64,000 nt of DNA, taken from positions 44,784 through 108,783 of the forward strand of contig DATMPC010000059.1 of NCBI GenBank assembly GCA_035567895.1. Reading direction: 5' to 3'. The position numbers and the translations under genes were made by a program. The notes under the pieces were generated by a model, which saw only the letters and a program-made list of their open reading frames with translations, had not been told where the DNA came from and ran no database searches. Source of the DNA: Terriglobales bacterium (lineage in GTDB: Bacteria > Acidobacteriota > Terriglobia > Terriglobales > Acidobacteriaceae). Positions 17,721 to 28,500 of the stretch are shown here, piece after piece (position 1 is the stretch's first letter; the number at the start of each line of letters is the position of its first letter).

Positions 17721-18041
17721 ATGGTTTCAACAACCTTCGACCTCCCTGGCTACCGCGTTGTGCGCACGCTGGGAGTAGTGCGCGGCATCGTTGTGCGCTC
17801 CCGTTCCATCTTCGGAACCATCGGCGCCGGCTTTCAAACGCTCATCGGCGGCAATATTACGCTGCTGACAAATCTGTGCGAGAAAACGCGCAGCGAGGCA
17901 TTCGATCTGATGCTGCAACATGCCGGGGAACTCGGTGCCAACGCTGTACTGGGTGCGCGTTACGATGCAACTGAGTTAATGCAGGGCGTCACTGAAGTGC
18001 TTGCTTATGGAACTGCGGTCGTCGTCGAGCGCGTCGCATAG
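17721..18041 (+). CDS. YbjQ-family (heavy-metal-binding-like) protein
   Basis: A 106-residue cytoplasmic protein of the YbjQ/UPF0145 family, which forms pentameric beta-alpha assemblies of uncertain function. Family landmarks: [20 protein letters not shown] near the start, [20 protein letters not shown], and [18 protein letters not shown] followed by [11 protein letters not shown]. The frame is open from 17508 and an ATG also exists at 17697, but the family normally begins at the position equivalent to the ATG at 17721. No Shine-Dalgarno site is clear for either. It stands alone. Confidence 0.8.
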   Translation: MVSTTFDLPGYRVVRTLGVVRGIVVRSRSIFGTIGAGFQTLIGGNITLLTNLCEKTRSEAFDLMLQHAGELGANAVLGARYDATELMQGVTEVLAYGTAVVVERVA

Positions 18042-18070
18042 GTTCGCTGCTGCGCCCGAACATCTCGGAA

Positions 18071-18270
18071 CTGTCATCCTGAGCCTGATGTTGGGCGAAG
18101 GATCTCCCGCGATGTATCAGTTGTGAATGCTACATCATGGCTCTTCGGCCGAGGATTTGGTTTTCGTAGCCTGGAACTTCGACACTCGTCGCCAGAGAGC
18201 CAGGCAAGTCCATTTCAGAATGACACATTGCGGGAGATCTTTCGGCCAATGGAGGGCCTCAGGATGACAG
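18071..18270. repeat. Palindromic intergenic repeat, family A, copy 5
   Basis: Bounded by CTGTCATCCTGAGCCTG and GGGCCTCAGGATGACAG, with GCGAAGGATCTCCCGCGATG and TTGCGGGAGATCTTTCGGCC arms. At about 200 bp it is the longest copy; the centre is expanded. It fills most of the gap before lolC. Confidence 0.8.
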
Positions 18271-18359
18271 GCATGGGTATTGCGGGGATCAGGATCCCAG
18301 CTGTCTCCGTGTACTCCGTGCCTCCGTGGTGAAATCCCCCTGTTGTATTCTGCTTTGCA

Positions 18360-19769
18360 GTGAGCTTTGAACTCTTCATCGCGGCGCGATATCTCAGGGC
18401 CAAGCGCCGCCAGGCCGTGATCGGAGTGGTCACGGCGATCTCGATTGTCGGTGTTGCCGCCGGTGTTGCATCGCTCATCATCGCGCTCGCCATCACCAAC
18501 GGATTTCGTCAGGATCTGCAGAGCCGGCTTCTTGGATCCACCGCGCACGTGAGTATTGAACGCGCGCGGGGCGACGGCATTCGCGACTGGCGTGCTCTGC
18601 TCAAGAAGGTTCAGAACCAATCACATATCGTTGCTGCTTCCCCAGCGTTGTACGAGAAAGTGCTGGTTTCACGAGGGGCGCGGGCGAATGGACTCTTGCT
18701 GAAGGGCGTCATACCGCAGTATGAGTCGCGGGTTAGCGAATTTTTGAGCGACGTGAAGATTGGTTCGGCGGATCCGTTGAAGGCGAGCGACGCTTTTATC
18801 AGGGGTGCCTCGCAAGCTGGTGGGGAGTCGCAAGCGGACGCCCAGCCGGGGTCGGGGTCCCCAGCAGGCGCCGCTTCTGCGAGTACTGGGCAGGAGGCGT
18901 CGGCCGGATCTACGGGAAGTGGATCCACTAAAGCTGGAAATACACAAGCGGGATCAACGGAAGCTCCCGTAGCCGGTTATCCACCCATTGTGCTCGGGGA
19001 GGATCTCGGTGACGACCTTGGCGCGACCTTGGGATCAGTGGTGCTCGTAACCAGCCCGCAGGGCGAGTTGACCCCTTATGGGCTTGTGCCTAAGTACAAG
19101 CGCTTCAAAGTGGTCGGGTTCTTTAAGTCGGGTTTTTTTGACTACGACAGCGCCTGGGGGCTGATTCGCCTGCAAGACGCGCAGGCTCTGTTCGGGTTGG
19201 GTGACATAGCGTCGGTCATTGAAACCAAAATTGATGACATCTACAAAGCTCCAGAAATCGGACTTCAATTAGAGAATGCTGTCGGACCTGGCTTCATGAC
19301 GACCAACTGGCAAGAGCAGAATCGGCCATTGTTCCGCGCATTGCGGCTTGAAGGAGTGGTCACCTTCATCACCATTAGTTTGATCGTCTTCGTAGCAGCC
19401 TTGAACATCCTGATTTCGCTCACGATGATGGTGATGGAAAAGACGAAGGATATCGCCGTGCTGATGTCTATGGGCACGCGCAAAGTTCAGGTGCGGAAGA
19501 TATTCATTTATCAGGGGCTTCTGATCGGAGTTGTGGGTACCATCATGGGCCTGGTCGCGGGCTATGTTCTTTCCTGGGCCGGGGGGCACTATCACTGGAT
19601 CAAGTTGTCTGCGGAAGTCTACTCAATCGATTACGTTCCATTTGCACCCAAGGCGGTGCACGGAGTGCTGGTGGCCGCGACAGCGATATTGGTGTCCCTT
19701 CTGGCGACTGTCTACCCCTCCTGGTCGGCAGCCCGGATTCTGCCCGCAGAGGCGTTGCGATATGAGTAA
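18360..19769 (+). CDS. lolC: LolC/E-type lipoprotein-releasing ABC permease
   Basis: Inner-membrane permease that, with LolD, extracts lipoproteins for transfer to the outer membrane. FELFIAARYLRAKRRQAVIG at the N-terminus is the classical LolC/E opening, followed by TM1; three further helices lie in the last ~150 residues (VVTFITISLIVFVAALNILI, GLLIGVVGTIMGLVAGYVL, AATAILVSLLATVYPSW). The large periplasmic domain carries an unusual insert at about residues 150-205, almost entirely Ser, Gly, Ala, Thr and Gln, which raises the length to 469 against roughly 400-415 for the family. Start is GTG 18360; no strong Shine-Dalgarno site. lolD follows. Confidence 0.88.
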   Translation: MSFELFIAARYLRAKRRQAVIGVVTAISIVGVAAGVASLIIALAITNGFRQDLQSRLLGSTAHVSIERARGDGIRDWRALLKKVQNQSHIVAASPALYEKVLVSRGARANGLLLKGVIPQYESRVSEFLSDVKIGSADPLKASDAFIRGASQAGGESQADAQPGSGSPAGAASASTGQEASAGSTGSGSTKAGNTQAGSTEAPVAGYPPIVLGEDLGDDLGATLGSVVLVTSPQGELTPYGLVPKYKRFKVVGFFKSGFFDYDSAWGLIRLQDAQALFGLGDIASVIETKIDDIYKAPEIGLQLENAVGPGFMTTNWQEQNRPLFRALRLEGVVTFITISLIVFVAALNILISLTMMVMEKTKDIAVLMSMGTRKVQVRKIFIYQGLLIGVVGTIMGLVAGYVLSWAGGHYHWIKLSAEVYSIDYVPFAPKAVHGVLVAATAILVSLLATVYPSWSAARILPAEALRYE

Positions 19770-19928
19770 GGCAGCAAGTGCACTTTCTTTCACAGTAACT
19801 CCTCCCGACACTTCAGTAACAAACCGAGGGCTTGCAGGCAGTGTTCTAATTGGGGTAGGCAAAGTCTATTTGGAACAGGGCCTGAGGGCGCTTGGGACCG
19901 CAAAACACGGGGGTTTGGCGCTTCTGCA

Positions 19929-20660
19929 TTGCTCCTTTGGCGAGGCCACTTGCATCCAATAGACCAAGCAGAGCTTCTACAGGTCCAGAACCTGAAGAAG
20001 GAATACCGGTCTGGCGAGAGCCGATTGGTGGTCTTTGAAAATTTGTCCTTCCAAGTGGGGAAGGGAGAAATGCTGGCGATTGTAGGCGAATCGGGCACCG
20101 GCAAGAGTTCGTTGCTGCATGTGCTGGGAACTCTTGATAGGCCGTCAGAAGGTGACATATACTTCGCGCAACTTTCGCTGAAGTCGCTTTCCGATGATGC
20201 GGCTGCGGAGTTCCGCAACCGCGAACTCGGTTTTGTCTGGCAGTTCCATTACCTGTTGCCGGAGTTCGACGCGCTGGAGAATGTCGCTATGCCGCTGTTG
20301 GCGCGGGGCGAGAACCCGAAGCAAGCTCAGGCCCGAGCAGCCGAATGGCTGCGCGAAGTGGGACTCGGGGACAGAATGCATCACCGCTCAGGCGAGCTCT
20401 CCGGCGGAGAGCAGCAGCGGGTGGCTTTAGCGCGCGCACTGGTGACCGGTCCGAAGTTGCTCCTGGCCGACGAGCCGACAGGAGATCTGGATACCGGCAC
20501 CGCCGAGAAAATCTTCGATCTCATTGCGCGACTGCATTTACAGCATCAACTCACCTCGATTATCGTCACTCACAACGTGGAATTTGCGAAGCGCTGCGGG
20601 CGCATTCTTCGCCTGCATAGAGGACGCCTCGAGGAGCTTGCTCCATCTCGCTTGACCTGA
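19929..20660 (+). CDS. lolD: LolD-type ABC transporter ATPase, start uncertain
   Basis: ATPase of the lipoprotein-releasing complex. Walker [11 protein letters not shown]-loop in [12 protein letters not shown], signature [15 protein letters not shown], Walker [13 protein letters not shown] and switch His in IVTHNVEFA are all intact; the MacB/LolD group normally has GFVFQFH at the Q-loop, close to what is seen. No ATG or GTG precedes the conserved [11 protein letters not shown] opening: the first usable codons are TTG at 19929 or 19950. The frame is open back to the lolC stop at 19769, and an ATG at 19762 opens a 66-codon frame in a different phase ending at 19962. Start is therefore unresolved. 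Confidence 0.87.
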   Translation: MLLWRGHLHPIDQAELLQVQNLKKEYRSGESRLVVFENLSFQVGKGEMLAIVGESGTGKSSLLHVLGTLDRPSEGDIYFAQLSLKSLSDDAAAEFRNRELGFVWQFHYLLPEFDALENVAMPLLARGENPKQAQARAAEWLREVGLGDRMHHRSGELSGGEQQRVALARALVTGPKLLLADEPTGDLDTGTAEKIFDLIARLHLQHQLTSIIVTHNVEFAKRCGRILRLHRGRLEELAPSRLT

Positions 20661-20860
20661 TAAAGATTGCAGTAACGAAGGACAGATGTACTAGTTAGTC
20701 TGTGGGTAATCTGAAACGATACTCTCAGGCGTTAATTGAATAGGAGTAAGTTCTTCCCAAAGAGCTGACCGGTTTTCGGGATCGTAGGCGCGGAGGTGGA
20801 GAGGTAACGTGGGCCGCTCAGAAGTGAGGGCGGCGGGTTTAGGGACCTTCAAGGGGGAAC

Positions 20861-23308
20861 ATGTTTGAACGCTACACAGAAAAGGCGCGGCGAGTAATAT
20901 TCTTTGCTCGTTATGAGGCCAGCCAGTTCGGCTCACCATATATCGAGACCGAACACCTGTTGTTGGGCTTGCTGCGCGAAGATAAGGCATTAACCAATCG
21001 CTTTTTGCGTTCACATGCCTCTGTTGAATCTATCCGTAAACAAATCGAAGGACATACCACGATCCGCGAGAAGGTATCGACCTCCGTCGACCTTCCGTTA
21101 AGCAACGAGTGCAAGCGCGTGCTTGCCTACGCCGCTGAAGAAGCCGAGCGGCTTTCCCACAAACATATTGGAACTGAACATTTACTGCTCGGCCTGCTGC
21201 GCGAAGAGAAGTGCTTTGCCGCCGAGATTCTGCATGAGCGTGGACTGCGCCTGAGCGCCATCCGCGAAGAACTTGCCCGTAGCACCCAGGAGAAAGCCCA
21301 GCCACAACGCTCGCGTGAGTCGTCGTTGCTGAGCGAATTTTCCCGCGACCTCACGCAAGCGGCGATGGATAACCAGCTTGATCCGCTGGTTGGGCGCGAG
21401 GGTGAATTGGAGCGCGTAGTCCAAATCCTCTGCCGGCGCACCAAGAACAATCCGGTGCTGATCGGCGAACCCGGTGTTGGCAAAACTGCGATCGTCGAAG
21501 GGTTAGCTCAGCGCATCGCTGACGGCGATGTGCCCTCGTTCCTGGCTGAGAAGCGCATTTTGGCACTTGATCTCTCATTGATCGTCGCCGGTACGAAATA
21601 TCGCGGACAGTTTGAAGAGCGTCTGAAGACCATCATGAAAGAACTGATGGAAAACCAGAACGCCATCATCTTCATTGACGAATTGCACACTTTGGTTGGT
21701 GCAGGATCGGCCGAAGGTTCGCTGGATGCCGCTAACATCCTGAAGCCCGCGCTGTCGCGCGGCGAGATTCAGTGCATCGGTGCGACTACGCCTGGTGAGT
21801 ATCGCAAGTCGATCGAGAAAGATCGCTCCCTTGAGCGCCGCTTCCAATCCGTCAAGGTTCCGCCGCCAAACGAGTCCGATGCCGTGAAGATCATCAACGG
21901 CATTAAGGAGCGCTACGAGAAATTCCACGCGGTTACATACACCGAAGAAGCGATTGAATTCTCGGTATCGCATTCGAACCGGTACATTCCTGATCGCTTC
22001 CTACCCGACAAGGCCATCGATCTCATCGATGAAGCAGGCGCGCGTGTAAAGTTGCGCCAGACTTCGCTGCCCGACGAAATCACAGATGTGCAGAAGCGGA
22101 TCAAGTTCATCGTGCACCGCATGGAAAACGCGATCGCGAGCCACGAATTCGAGAAGGCCCGCTTCTACTCCGATGAAGAACGTAAGGAGCGCGAGAATCT
22201 GCGCGGGCTGCGCGAGAAGTATCACCTCGATGAATCATCCACGGGCGTAGTTACGCGGGAAGACATCGAAGATGTCGTTTCCCGCTGGACGGGCGTGCCC
22301 ATCACCTCGATCAAGGAAGAAGAGACGCAGAAGCTCCTACGCATCGAGGAGGAGCTGCACCGTCGCGTCATCTCGCAGGAGAAGGCAATTTCAGCACTCG
22401 CTCGTGCCATTCGCCGGTCGCGCGCTGGACTGAAGAGCCCACATCGTCCGATCGGATCGTTCTTGTTCCTTGGTCCTACTGGCGTCGGCAAAACCGAAGT
22501 TGCGCGTACGTTGGCACAGTTCCTTTTTGGGAGCGAGAAGTCGCTGATCCGCTTCGACATGTCGGAGTTCATGGAGAAGCACTCGGTCTCGAAGCTGATC
22601 GGATCGCCTCCGGGATATGTTGGCTACGAAGAGGGCGGACAGCTCACAGAACGTGTGAAGCGCGCTCCTTACTCGGTGGTTCTGCTCGATGAAATCGAGA
22701 AGGCGCATCCGGATGTGTTCAACATCCTTCTGCAAGTCTTTGAAGACGGGCAGCTTTCTGATGGTCTCGGCAACACAGTCGATTTTAAGAACACGATTGT
22801 CGTGATGACCTCGAACATCGGCGCGCGTCACCTGATGAAGCGCTCCGGCTTGGGCTTCCAGTCGGACAAGGAAGACATGGTGTCGACGAAGGTCGAAGAG
22901 CTGGTGAAGAACGAAGTGAAAAGGACGTTCAACCCAGAGTTCTTGAACCGAATTGACGAAGTCATCCTGTTCAATGCCCTGGTGGACACCGATTTGATCC
23001 AGATCGTCGAACTGATGGTCCAGCAGCTCAACGCCAATCTGGCGCAGAAGGCGATCACGATTTCGGTGACGGACGAGGCCAAGAAGTGGGTGCTCGACAA
23101 GACGCTCGGCGATCGCAGCTACGGCGCTCGACCCCTGCGTCGTGCCCTGCAGAAGTACATCGAGGATCCGCTTTCAGAGGCGATGATACAGGGCACCATC
23201 AACACGCGCCCTGCATTCATCGAGGTTTTCCTCGAAGGCGACAAGCTCTTCTATCGCCCAGTCGGGGAAGAGAAGCATGAAGGCGTGTTGCTCTACAGCA
23301 ACGGCTAA
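20861..23308 (+). CDS. clpC: ClpC-type AAA+ unfoldase of the Clp protease
   Basis: An 815-residue HSP100 unfoldase that feeds substrates to ClpP. Two N-terminal Clp repeats (1-140: [20 protein letters not shown], and [13 protein letters not shown] twice), first AAA+ module with Walker A GEPGVGKT at 202-209 and [14 protein letters not shown], a middle domain with a UVR-like segment ([18 protein letters not shown]), and second AAA+ module with [13 protein letters not shown] and [15 protein letters not shown]. An LGF tripeptide (RSGLGFQ) occupies the ClpP-docking loop position, so a ClpP partner is expected; clpP is not in the window. AAGGGGG sits four to five bases before the ATG. It is monocistronic and ends at a strong terminator. 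Confidence 0.94.
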   Translation: MFERYTEKARRVIFFARYEASQFGSPYIETEHLLLGLLREDKALTNRFLRSHASVESIRKQIEGHTTIREKVSTSVDLPLSNECKRVLAYAAEEAERLSHKHIGTEHLLLGLLREEKCFAAEILHERGLRLSAIREELARSTQEKAQPQRSRESSLLSEFSRDLTQAAMDNQLDPLVGREGELERVVQILCRRTKNNPVLIGEPGVGKTAIVEGLAQRIADGDVPSFLAEKRILALDLSLIVAGTKYRGQFEERLKTIMKELMENQNAIIFIDELHTLVGAGSAEGSLDAANILKPALSRGEIQCIGATTPGEYRKSIEKDRSLERRFQSVKVPPPNESDAVKIINGIKERYEKFHAVTYTEEAIEFSVSHSNRYIPDRFLPDKAIDLIDEAGARVKLRQTSLPDEITDVQKRIKFIVHRMENAIASHEFEKARFYSDEERKERENLRGLREKYHLDESSTGVVTREDIEDVVSRWTGVPITSIKEEETQKLLRIEEELHRRVISQEKAISALARAIRRSRAGLKSPHRPIGSFLFLGPTGVGKTEVARTLAQFLFGSEKSLIRFDMSEFMEKHSVSKLIGSPPGYVGYEEGGQLTERVKRAPYSVVLLDEIEKAHPDVFNILLQVFEDGQLSDGLGNTVDFKNTIVVMTSNIGARHLMKRSGLGFQSDKEDMVSTKVEELVKNEVKRTFNPEFLNRIDEVILFNALVDTDLIQIVELMVQQLNANLAQKAITISVTDEAKKWVLDKTLGDRSYGARPLRRALQKYIEDPLSEAMIQGTINTRPAFIEVFLEGDKLFYRPVGEEKHEGVLLYSNG

Positions 23309-23332
23309 ACGTTCAACCAATTCAAAATGAAA

Positions 23333-23363
23333 ACGGCTGCCGAAAGGCAGCCGTCTCGTTTTT
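23333..23363 (+). terminator. Terminator between clpC and the convergent gene
   Basis: Stem ACGGCTGCC / GGCAGCCGT (23333-23341 and 23346-23354) with a GAAA loop, followed by CTCGTTTTT on the plus strand and preceded by an AAAATGAAA run that gives a T-rich tail on the minus strand. It probably works for both converging transcripts. Confidence 0.85.
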
Positions 23364-23385
23364 GCCCGAAAAGTCGCGGTGGCAC

Positions 23386-24276
23386 TTACTTGTTTGTCTT
23401 TTCCTTGAGTGCAGCAGGTTGTACTTCCTGCTTCTTGTTTTTCTTCTTGGCTACGACGGGCGCTTGTTCAGTCTCCTGCACCGTCCAGAAGCTCGGATTT
23501 GCCGCGACCATGCTCGGCGCTGGATGACTCAGCTCCGGCTTCACGCGGTAGATAACGCTTTCCGAAAGAATTCCGTTCTCATGCGCCCATGATATTTGCT
23601 GCTGCCGCAGGTTGCTTGCTACCGCAGCCTCGTAAGCTTTCGAGTTATCGGTGTCGAGATCGGCTAAAGACTTTAAGTCTCGAACCACGACGAAGGTTGG
23701 AGTGGGCATGCCGTACTCGACTTCATACGTCAGCCAATGATCGTCGTAATTTGCAGCTTTGAGTTGCGCCATGATGTCCTTTCGAAGGGACGTGAATTGT
23801 GGGCCGCTGCCCGGCTTGTTTCGGCGGTAGCCTACATACCAGAACTTGGCGTTTGCTGCGTCGAACTTATCAGCGTTATAGGACAAGTCGTCTCGAAGCT
23901 TCGCGATAATGGATCTGCCTGACTCTTGCGATTCCGCGACGGTCTGATTGAAGTCGGCGCTCATGAACAGCGAGCCTGCGGCTTTACCAAACGCAGCATC
24001 TGCCTTCTCGATATCAGCGTAGTTGTTAGCGAACTGGAAATAGGTTTCCTCGTTGTCGGCGCCGGTAAAAGCGGTGGCGGTGATCCAATTGAGATTGGGA
24101 TCGCTCTTGTGCACTACTTGGCGCACTTGTTTGTCGAGCCCTTGGTATTGCCCCATCCTTCCTTCTTTGATGGTTTCCCGGGAGATGACCAGGAGTTTGG
24201 GTGCGCTTGTCGCCTGTGCCCATGCGAGCGTGGCCAGGAACATCATTGCGAAGGCGATAGAGATCGCTTTCTTCAT
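23386..24276 (-). CDS. Secreted protein of unknown function
   Basis: A 296-residue protein with a clear signal peptide (MKKAISIAFAMMFLATLAWA, then QATSAP). The mature part has an ABM/dimeric-alpha-beta-barrel-like look: LLVISRETIKEGRMGQYQGL near the start, then NWITATAFTGADNEETYFQF, and later a second similar block (YEVEYGMPTPTFVVVRDLKS). This suggests two tandem ferredoxin-like halves, but no catalytic signature is visible. The C-terminus is Lys-rich and disordered. Start ATG 24276 has AAGGAGCAC about eight bases upstream. I do not recognise the family; function unknown. Confidence 0.8.
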   Translation of the reverse strand: MKKAISIAFAMMFLATLAWAQATSAPKLLVISRETIKEGRMGQYQGLDKQVRQVVHKSDPNLNWITATAFTGADNEETYFQFANNYADIEKADAAFGKAAGSLFMSADFNQTVAESQESGRSIIAKLRDDLSYNADKFDAANAKFWYVGYRRNKPGSGPQFTSLRKDIMAQLKAANYDDHWLTYEVEYGMPTPTFVVVRDLKSLADLDTDNSKAYEAAVASNLRQQQISWAHENGILSESVIYRVKPELSHPAPSMVAANPSFWTVQETEQAPVVAKKKNKKQEVQPAALKEKTNK

Positions 24277-24583
24277 CGAAGTGCTCCTTTGTGATTCTTA
24301 GATTTTTGGGGGCCTGCGCAGAACGCGCGATCGGAGATTTCGAGCCGGAATCTACACCCACGCCGAAACCACTGTCAATTCCGTCCCTTGATCAGGATTT
24401 TTTAAAGGGGACGAGCGCTCTCAACAGGAAGAGCTGCCAATTCAGGGTTACCAAAGTGCTTCGGCGCAAGTTAGATTGGCATCCGTTGATGTACGGTACA
24501 CACTAATACTTTATAGGGACCGAAATATCTGAGAGGCGCAACTGCCTGCAGCTTTTAGCGAGTTACGGCAGTCTAAACTTTAG
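24277..24583. other. Divergent intergenic region
   Basis: Between two divergently transcribed genes. A weak sigma-70-like pair (TTGATG 24486-24491, 18-base spacer, TTTATA 24510-24515) could drive the protease gene at 24584. Nothing else recognised. Confidence 0.35.
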
Positions 24584-25549
24584 ATGAAGATCAGCACCAT
24601 CTCCATCTGGCGACGAGCTGCACTAGCGTTGGCAGCAACGAGCTTGATATTCGCCGCCGGAGTGCTGGCTGGTTCCCGCTTCCTTACTCCGGGGGGAACC
24701 CCCGCCGCGACTAGTGACCTGCTAGGGCGTGTCAACGAGCTTGACGCGGAGTTGAACCAACTTCGCAACTCTGAGAAGCAGCCTTCCGAGATCATTTCCA
24801 GTGCCCGCAACTCTGTTTGCTTCATTGTGAGCAGCTACAGGCTCACGTCATCCGACGAAACGCCATCAGTGAGCTTGCGTTACCGTCTTTTTGCAACGGG
24901 ATTCCTCACGAATGATGGCATTGTGGTTTCAAACCGCCATGTCATGGAGCCTTGGTTTGGCGATGCGAAAGCACAGCGGCTCATCTTTCAGGGATTTCTT
25001 CCACTTCGCGAACGAGTGCTTGCATATTTTCCAACGCTCTCCACTCCCGTCGAGCTTTCAGATTTTCTCAGTGCAAGCGACTCTGACGTGGCTATCGCAC
25101 ACGTGCATCTTCCTTCAGGCGCGTCCGTTTCGCCGCTGAACCTCGCGCGTGTGACCAGTGCTCCCGGAGATCCGGTATTGGTCATTGGATACCCGCTGGG
25201 TGTTACGACCATGCTGGCGAAATCGACGGCGCTACCCTATGAACTTTCGGGACTGCGAGATGAACAACAGGTCGATCGGCTGGCACAGATCAACCTGATT
25301 CGCCCCTCGGCCACTCAAGGGCACCTCTCCGATGTGATCGGCACGTCGCTTATGTACGATGCCACTACAGCACACGGCAGTAGCGGTGGACCTGTTTTGA
25401 ATATGCAAGGGGAAGTAGTCGGCGTGAACGCCGCACTGATCAACGGATTCAACGGGACATCCCTGGGCGTCTCTGTAGACGCCCTCCACGATCTGCTACG
25501 TAAACTTGAACAGCGCCGTCAGGTGCTTCACGCGCATTCCAGACAATAG
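24584..25549 (+). CDS. Membrane-anchored trypsin-like serine protease
   Basis: A 321-residue protein with a single N-terminal hydrophobic anchor (ALALAATSLIFAAGVLAGSR, about 12-31) and a short coiled segment (LGRVNELDAELNQLRNSEKQ), then a chymotrypsin-fold domain. Triad: His in IVVSNRHVMEP, Asp in ASDSDVAIAHV, Ser in AHGSSGGPVLN. GYPLGVTT and GEVVGVNAALI match the S1C/HtrA family. There is no PDZ domain, so substrate regulation differs from DegP. It faces the periplasm. Its stop is two bases before that of the convergent RND gene. Confidence 0.87.
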   Translation: MKISTISIWRRAALALAATSLIFAAGVLAGSRFLTPGGTPAATSDLLGRVNELDAELNQLRNSEKQPSEIISSARNSVCFIVSSYRLTSSDETPSVSLRYRLFATGFLTNDGIVVSNRHVMEPWFGDAKAQRLIFQGFLPLRERVLAYFPTLSTPVELSDFLSASDSDVAIAHVHLPSGASVSPLNLARVTSAPGDPVLVIGYPLGVTTMLAKSTALPYELSGLRDEQQVDRLAQINLIRPSATQGHLSDVIGTSLMYDATTAHGSSGGPVLNMQGEVVGVNAALINGFNGTSLGVSVDALHDLLRKLEQRRQVLHAHSRQ

Positions 25550-25551
25550 AG

Positions 25552-28500
25552 CTAGACTGCGACTCGCTCTTCTTCGCTTCCCACAAGCTCGGGTTTGCGA
25601 CCTCGGCCTCCTCTCTCCTGCAGGGTTCTGAGTGCTACATACAGGATCGGAATGAAGAGCAGATTTAGCGTAGTTGCCGCGAGCATTCCACCGAACACCG
25701 TCGTGCCCACAGATTGACGCCCATTTTTACCCGCGCCGGTCGCAAGTACCAGTGGCATCACGCCCAGGATGAAGGCGAAAGAGGTCATCAGGATCGGACG
25801 TAGACGAATGCGGGCAGCTTCGATAGCGGCTTCAGTGATGGATAGTCCACGCTGTCGCAGTTGCTCAGCGAACTCCACAATCAGGATGGCGTTCTTGCTG
25901 GAAAGTCCAATCAGCATCACGAGTCCGACCTGACAGTAGATGTCGTTGATCAGTCCTCGCAGCGATTGCGCCAGTACGGCGCCGAGGATCGCCATTGGCA
26001 CCGCGAGGATGACGATGAAGGGCAGCGACCAACTTTCATACTGAGCCGCAAGAGTCAGATAGACGACCAGCAGACCCAGAGCAAACAGCATTACGACTTG
26101 GCTGCCCGATTCGATCTCCTCGAGCGAGAGCCCGGTCCAGGCAAAGCTGTAGCCTTGTGGCAGGAGCTTCTTCGACAGCTCTTCCATCTTCTGAATGGCT
26201 TGCCCTGAACTCTGCCCTGGGGCCGCCGATCCGTCGATTTCAACCGAGCGGAACAGGTTGTAATGGCTGATCACCGGCGGGGTGATCGTCTGTTCGATCT
26301 TAACGATGTCAGCAAGGGGAATCATGCCCCCACGATCAGAGCGCACGTAGAACTGCCGCATGTTCTCTGGAGACATGCGCCACTTGGTGTCCGCCTGCGC
26401 GTACACCCGATACGCGCGATTGTTGAAGTCGAAATCATTCACGTACACCGATGCCATGTAAACCTGCAGGGTATTCGTGATCTGCGTTAGCGAAACTCCC
26501 AGGCTCTTAGCCTTCTCGCGGTCGATGCTCACGAGGAACTGAGGATCGGTTGCGCTATAGCTGGTGAAGAGTCCGGCAAGGCCGCTCTTCGGATCGCGGC
26601 CGGCACCGATAAGCTTGTATGCAACTTGACCAAGCTGTTCCGGTGTGTGTCCGCCTGCATCCTGCAGGATGTATTGGAAGCCGCCGAAATTTCCGAGGCC
26701 ATTAACCGATGGTGGTGCGAACGGCACGACTATAGCTCCGGAGATGCCGAACAGCGGCCCGCGCAAACGAGCGATGACGGTGTCAGCAGAATGCTGTTCG
26801 CCCTTGCGCTCTGCCAATGGCGCGAACGTTCCGAATACCATGCCGCGATTCGATGAAGAACCCGTGAAGCTGAATCCAGAGACGGCGAAGGTGCCGATGA
26901 TCTCCTTCTGCTTCATCATCTCGACTTCTACCTGCTTGGCGATGTTTTCCGTGTATTCGACCGAAGCTCCCGGCGGACACTGGATTAGAACCATGAACCA
27001 GCCCTGATCTTCCTGCGGAACAAAGCCGCGGGGCACGCGCTGGTAATACCAGTAGGTAAATCCCAGACCAGCGAGGAAGACGAGTACCACAATCCATCTC
27101 ACCGGAACTAGGCGCTTCAAGGTATCGCGATATGCGTTTGTCGCCTTGTGTACACCGCGATTGAAGAGACCGAAGAGTCCGCGATTCGATTCGCCGGTGT
27201 TACGGCCGAGCATCAATGCCGAGAGCGCAGGAGTAAGTGTCAAGGCATTGAAGGCGGAAATAGCCACAGAAAACGCGATCGTCAGCGCGAATTGGCGGAA
27301 CATAATGCCAGTGGTTCCGGGGAAGAATGCGACAGGTACGAACACAGAGACGAGTACAAGGGACGTCGCCACGACTGCGCCCGCTACCTCGCTCATAGCT
27401 ACCGAAGCAGCATTGTGGGCTTCGGTGATTCCCTCGGAGATATGCCGCTGAACGTTCTCGATGACGACGATTGCGTCATCTACCACAAGGCCAGTAGCGA
27501 GCGTGATGCCGAATAGCGTGAGTGTGTTGATCGAGAAGCCCAGCGCCTTGACGAAGATGAAAGTTCCCACCAGCGAGACGGGAATCGTGACCGAGGGGAT
27601 GACGGTTGAGCGCCAATCTTGGAGGAACAGGAAGATAACGATGATCACCAACGCGATTGCTTCGAGCAGGGTAGTGACAACGTCTCTGATCGAGTCCGAT
27701 ACAACGTTGGTCGTATCGAAGGCGACGTTGTACTTCAGTCCTGGTGGAAAACTCTTCGAGAGTCGCTCAAGTTCCGCGAGCGCCTGCCGATCTACTTCGA
27801 GAGCGTTCGCATTTGAGAGCTGTGTGACTCCGACGCCGACGGCCGGATATCCATTGAACCGCAAGCCGGAACCGTAGTTCTCGGCTCCAAGTTCGGCACG
27901 ACCAACGTCTTTCAATCGGACAATGGTTCCATCGTTCGCCGTCTTGAGGATGATGTTCTCAAATTCGGATGGTTCCGTAAGACGTCCGACAGCGCGGACG
28001 CTGATTTCAAACTGCTGATTCGTTGGTGCCGGTGCTTGTCCAACGGCTCCGGCTGCTACCTGAACGTTCTGCTCCTGAAGTGCATTGACCACGTCGCTCG
28101 CTGTTAACTGACGAGTAGCCATCCGCACTGGATCGAGCCAAATGCGCATGGCGTACTTGCGCTCGCCGAAGATAAAGACGTCGCCGACTCCCTTAATGCG
28201 CTTCAGAGCATCTCGAACGTATATGTCGAGATAGTTACTGATGAAAAGGCTGTCGTAGCGATTGTTCTCGGCGTAAAAGCCCGCGCCAAAGACGAAATTG
28301 TTGGTCGCTTTCACGACACTTACGCCGGTGGTCTTTACTTCATTCGGCATGCGCCCAAGCGCTTGATTGACGCGGTTCTGCACGTCCACGGCCGCGATAT
28401 CGACGTCACGATTCAAGTCGAACACAACGCTGATGCCACTGCTGCCGTCGTTGCCGCTGGTCGAGGTCATGTACTTCATGCCTTCGACGCCATTGATCTG

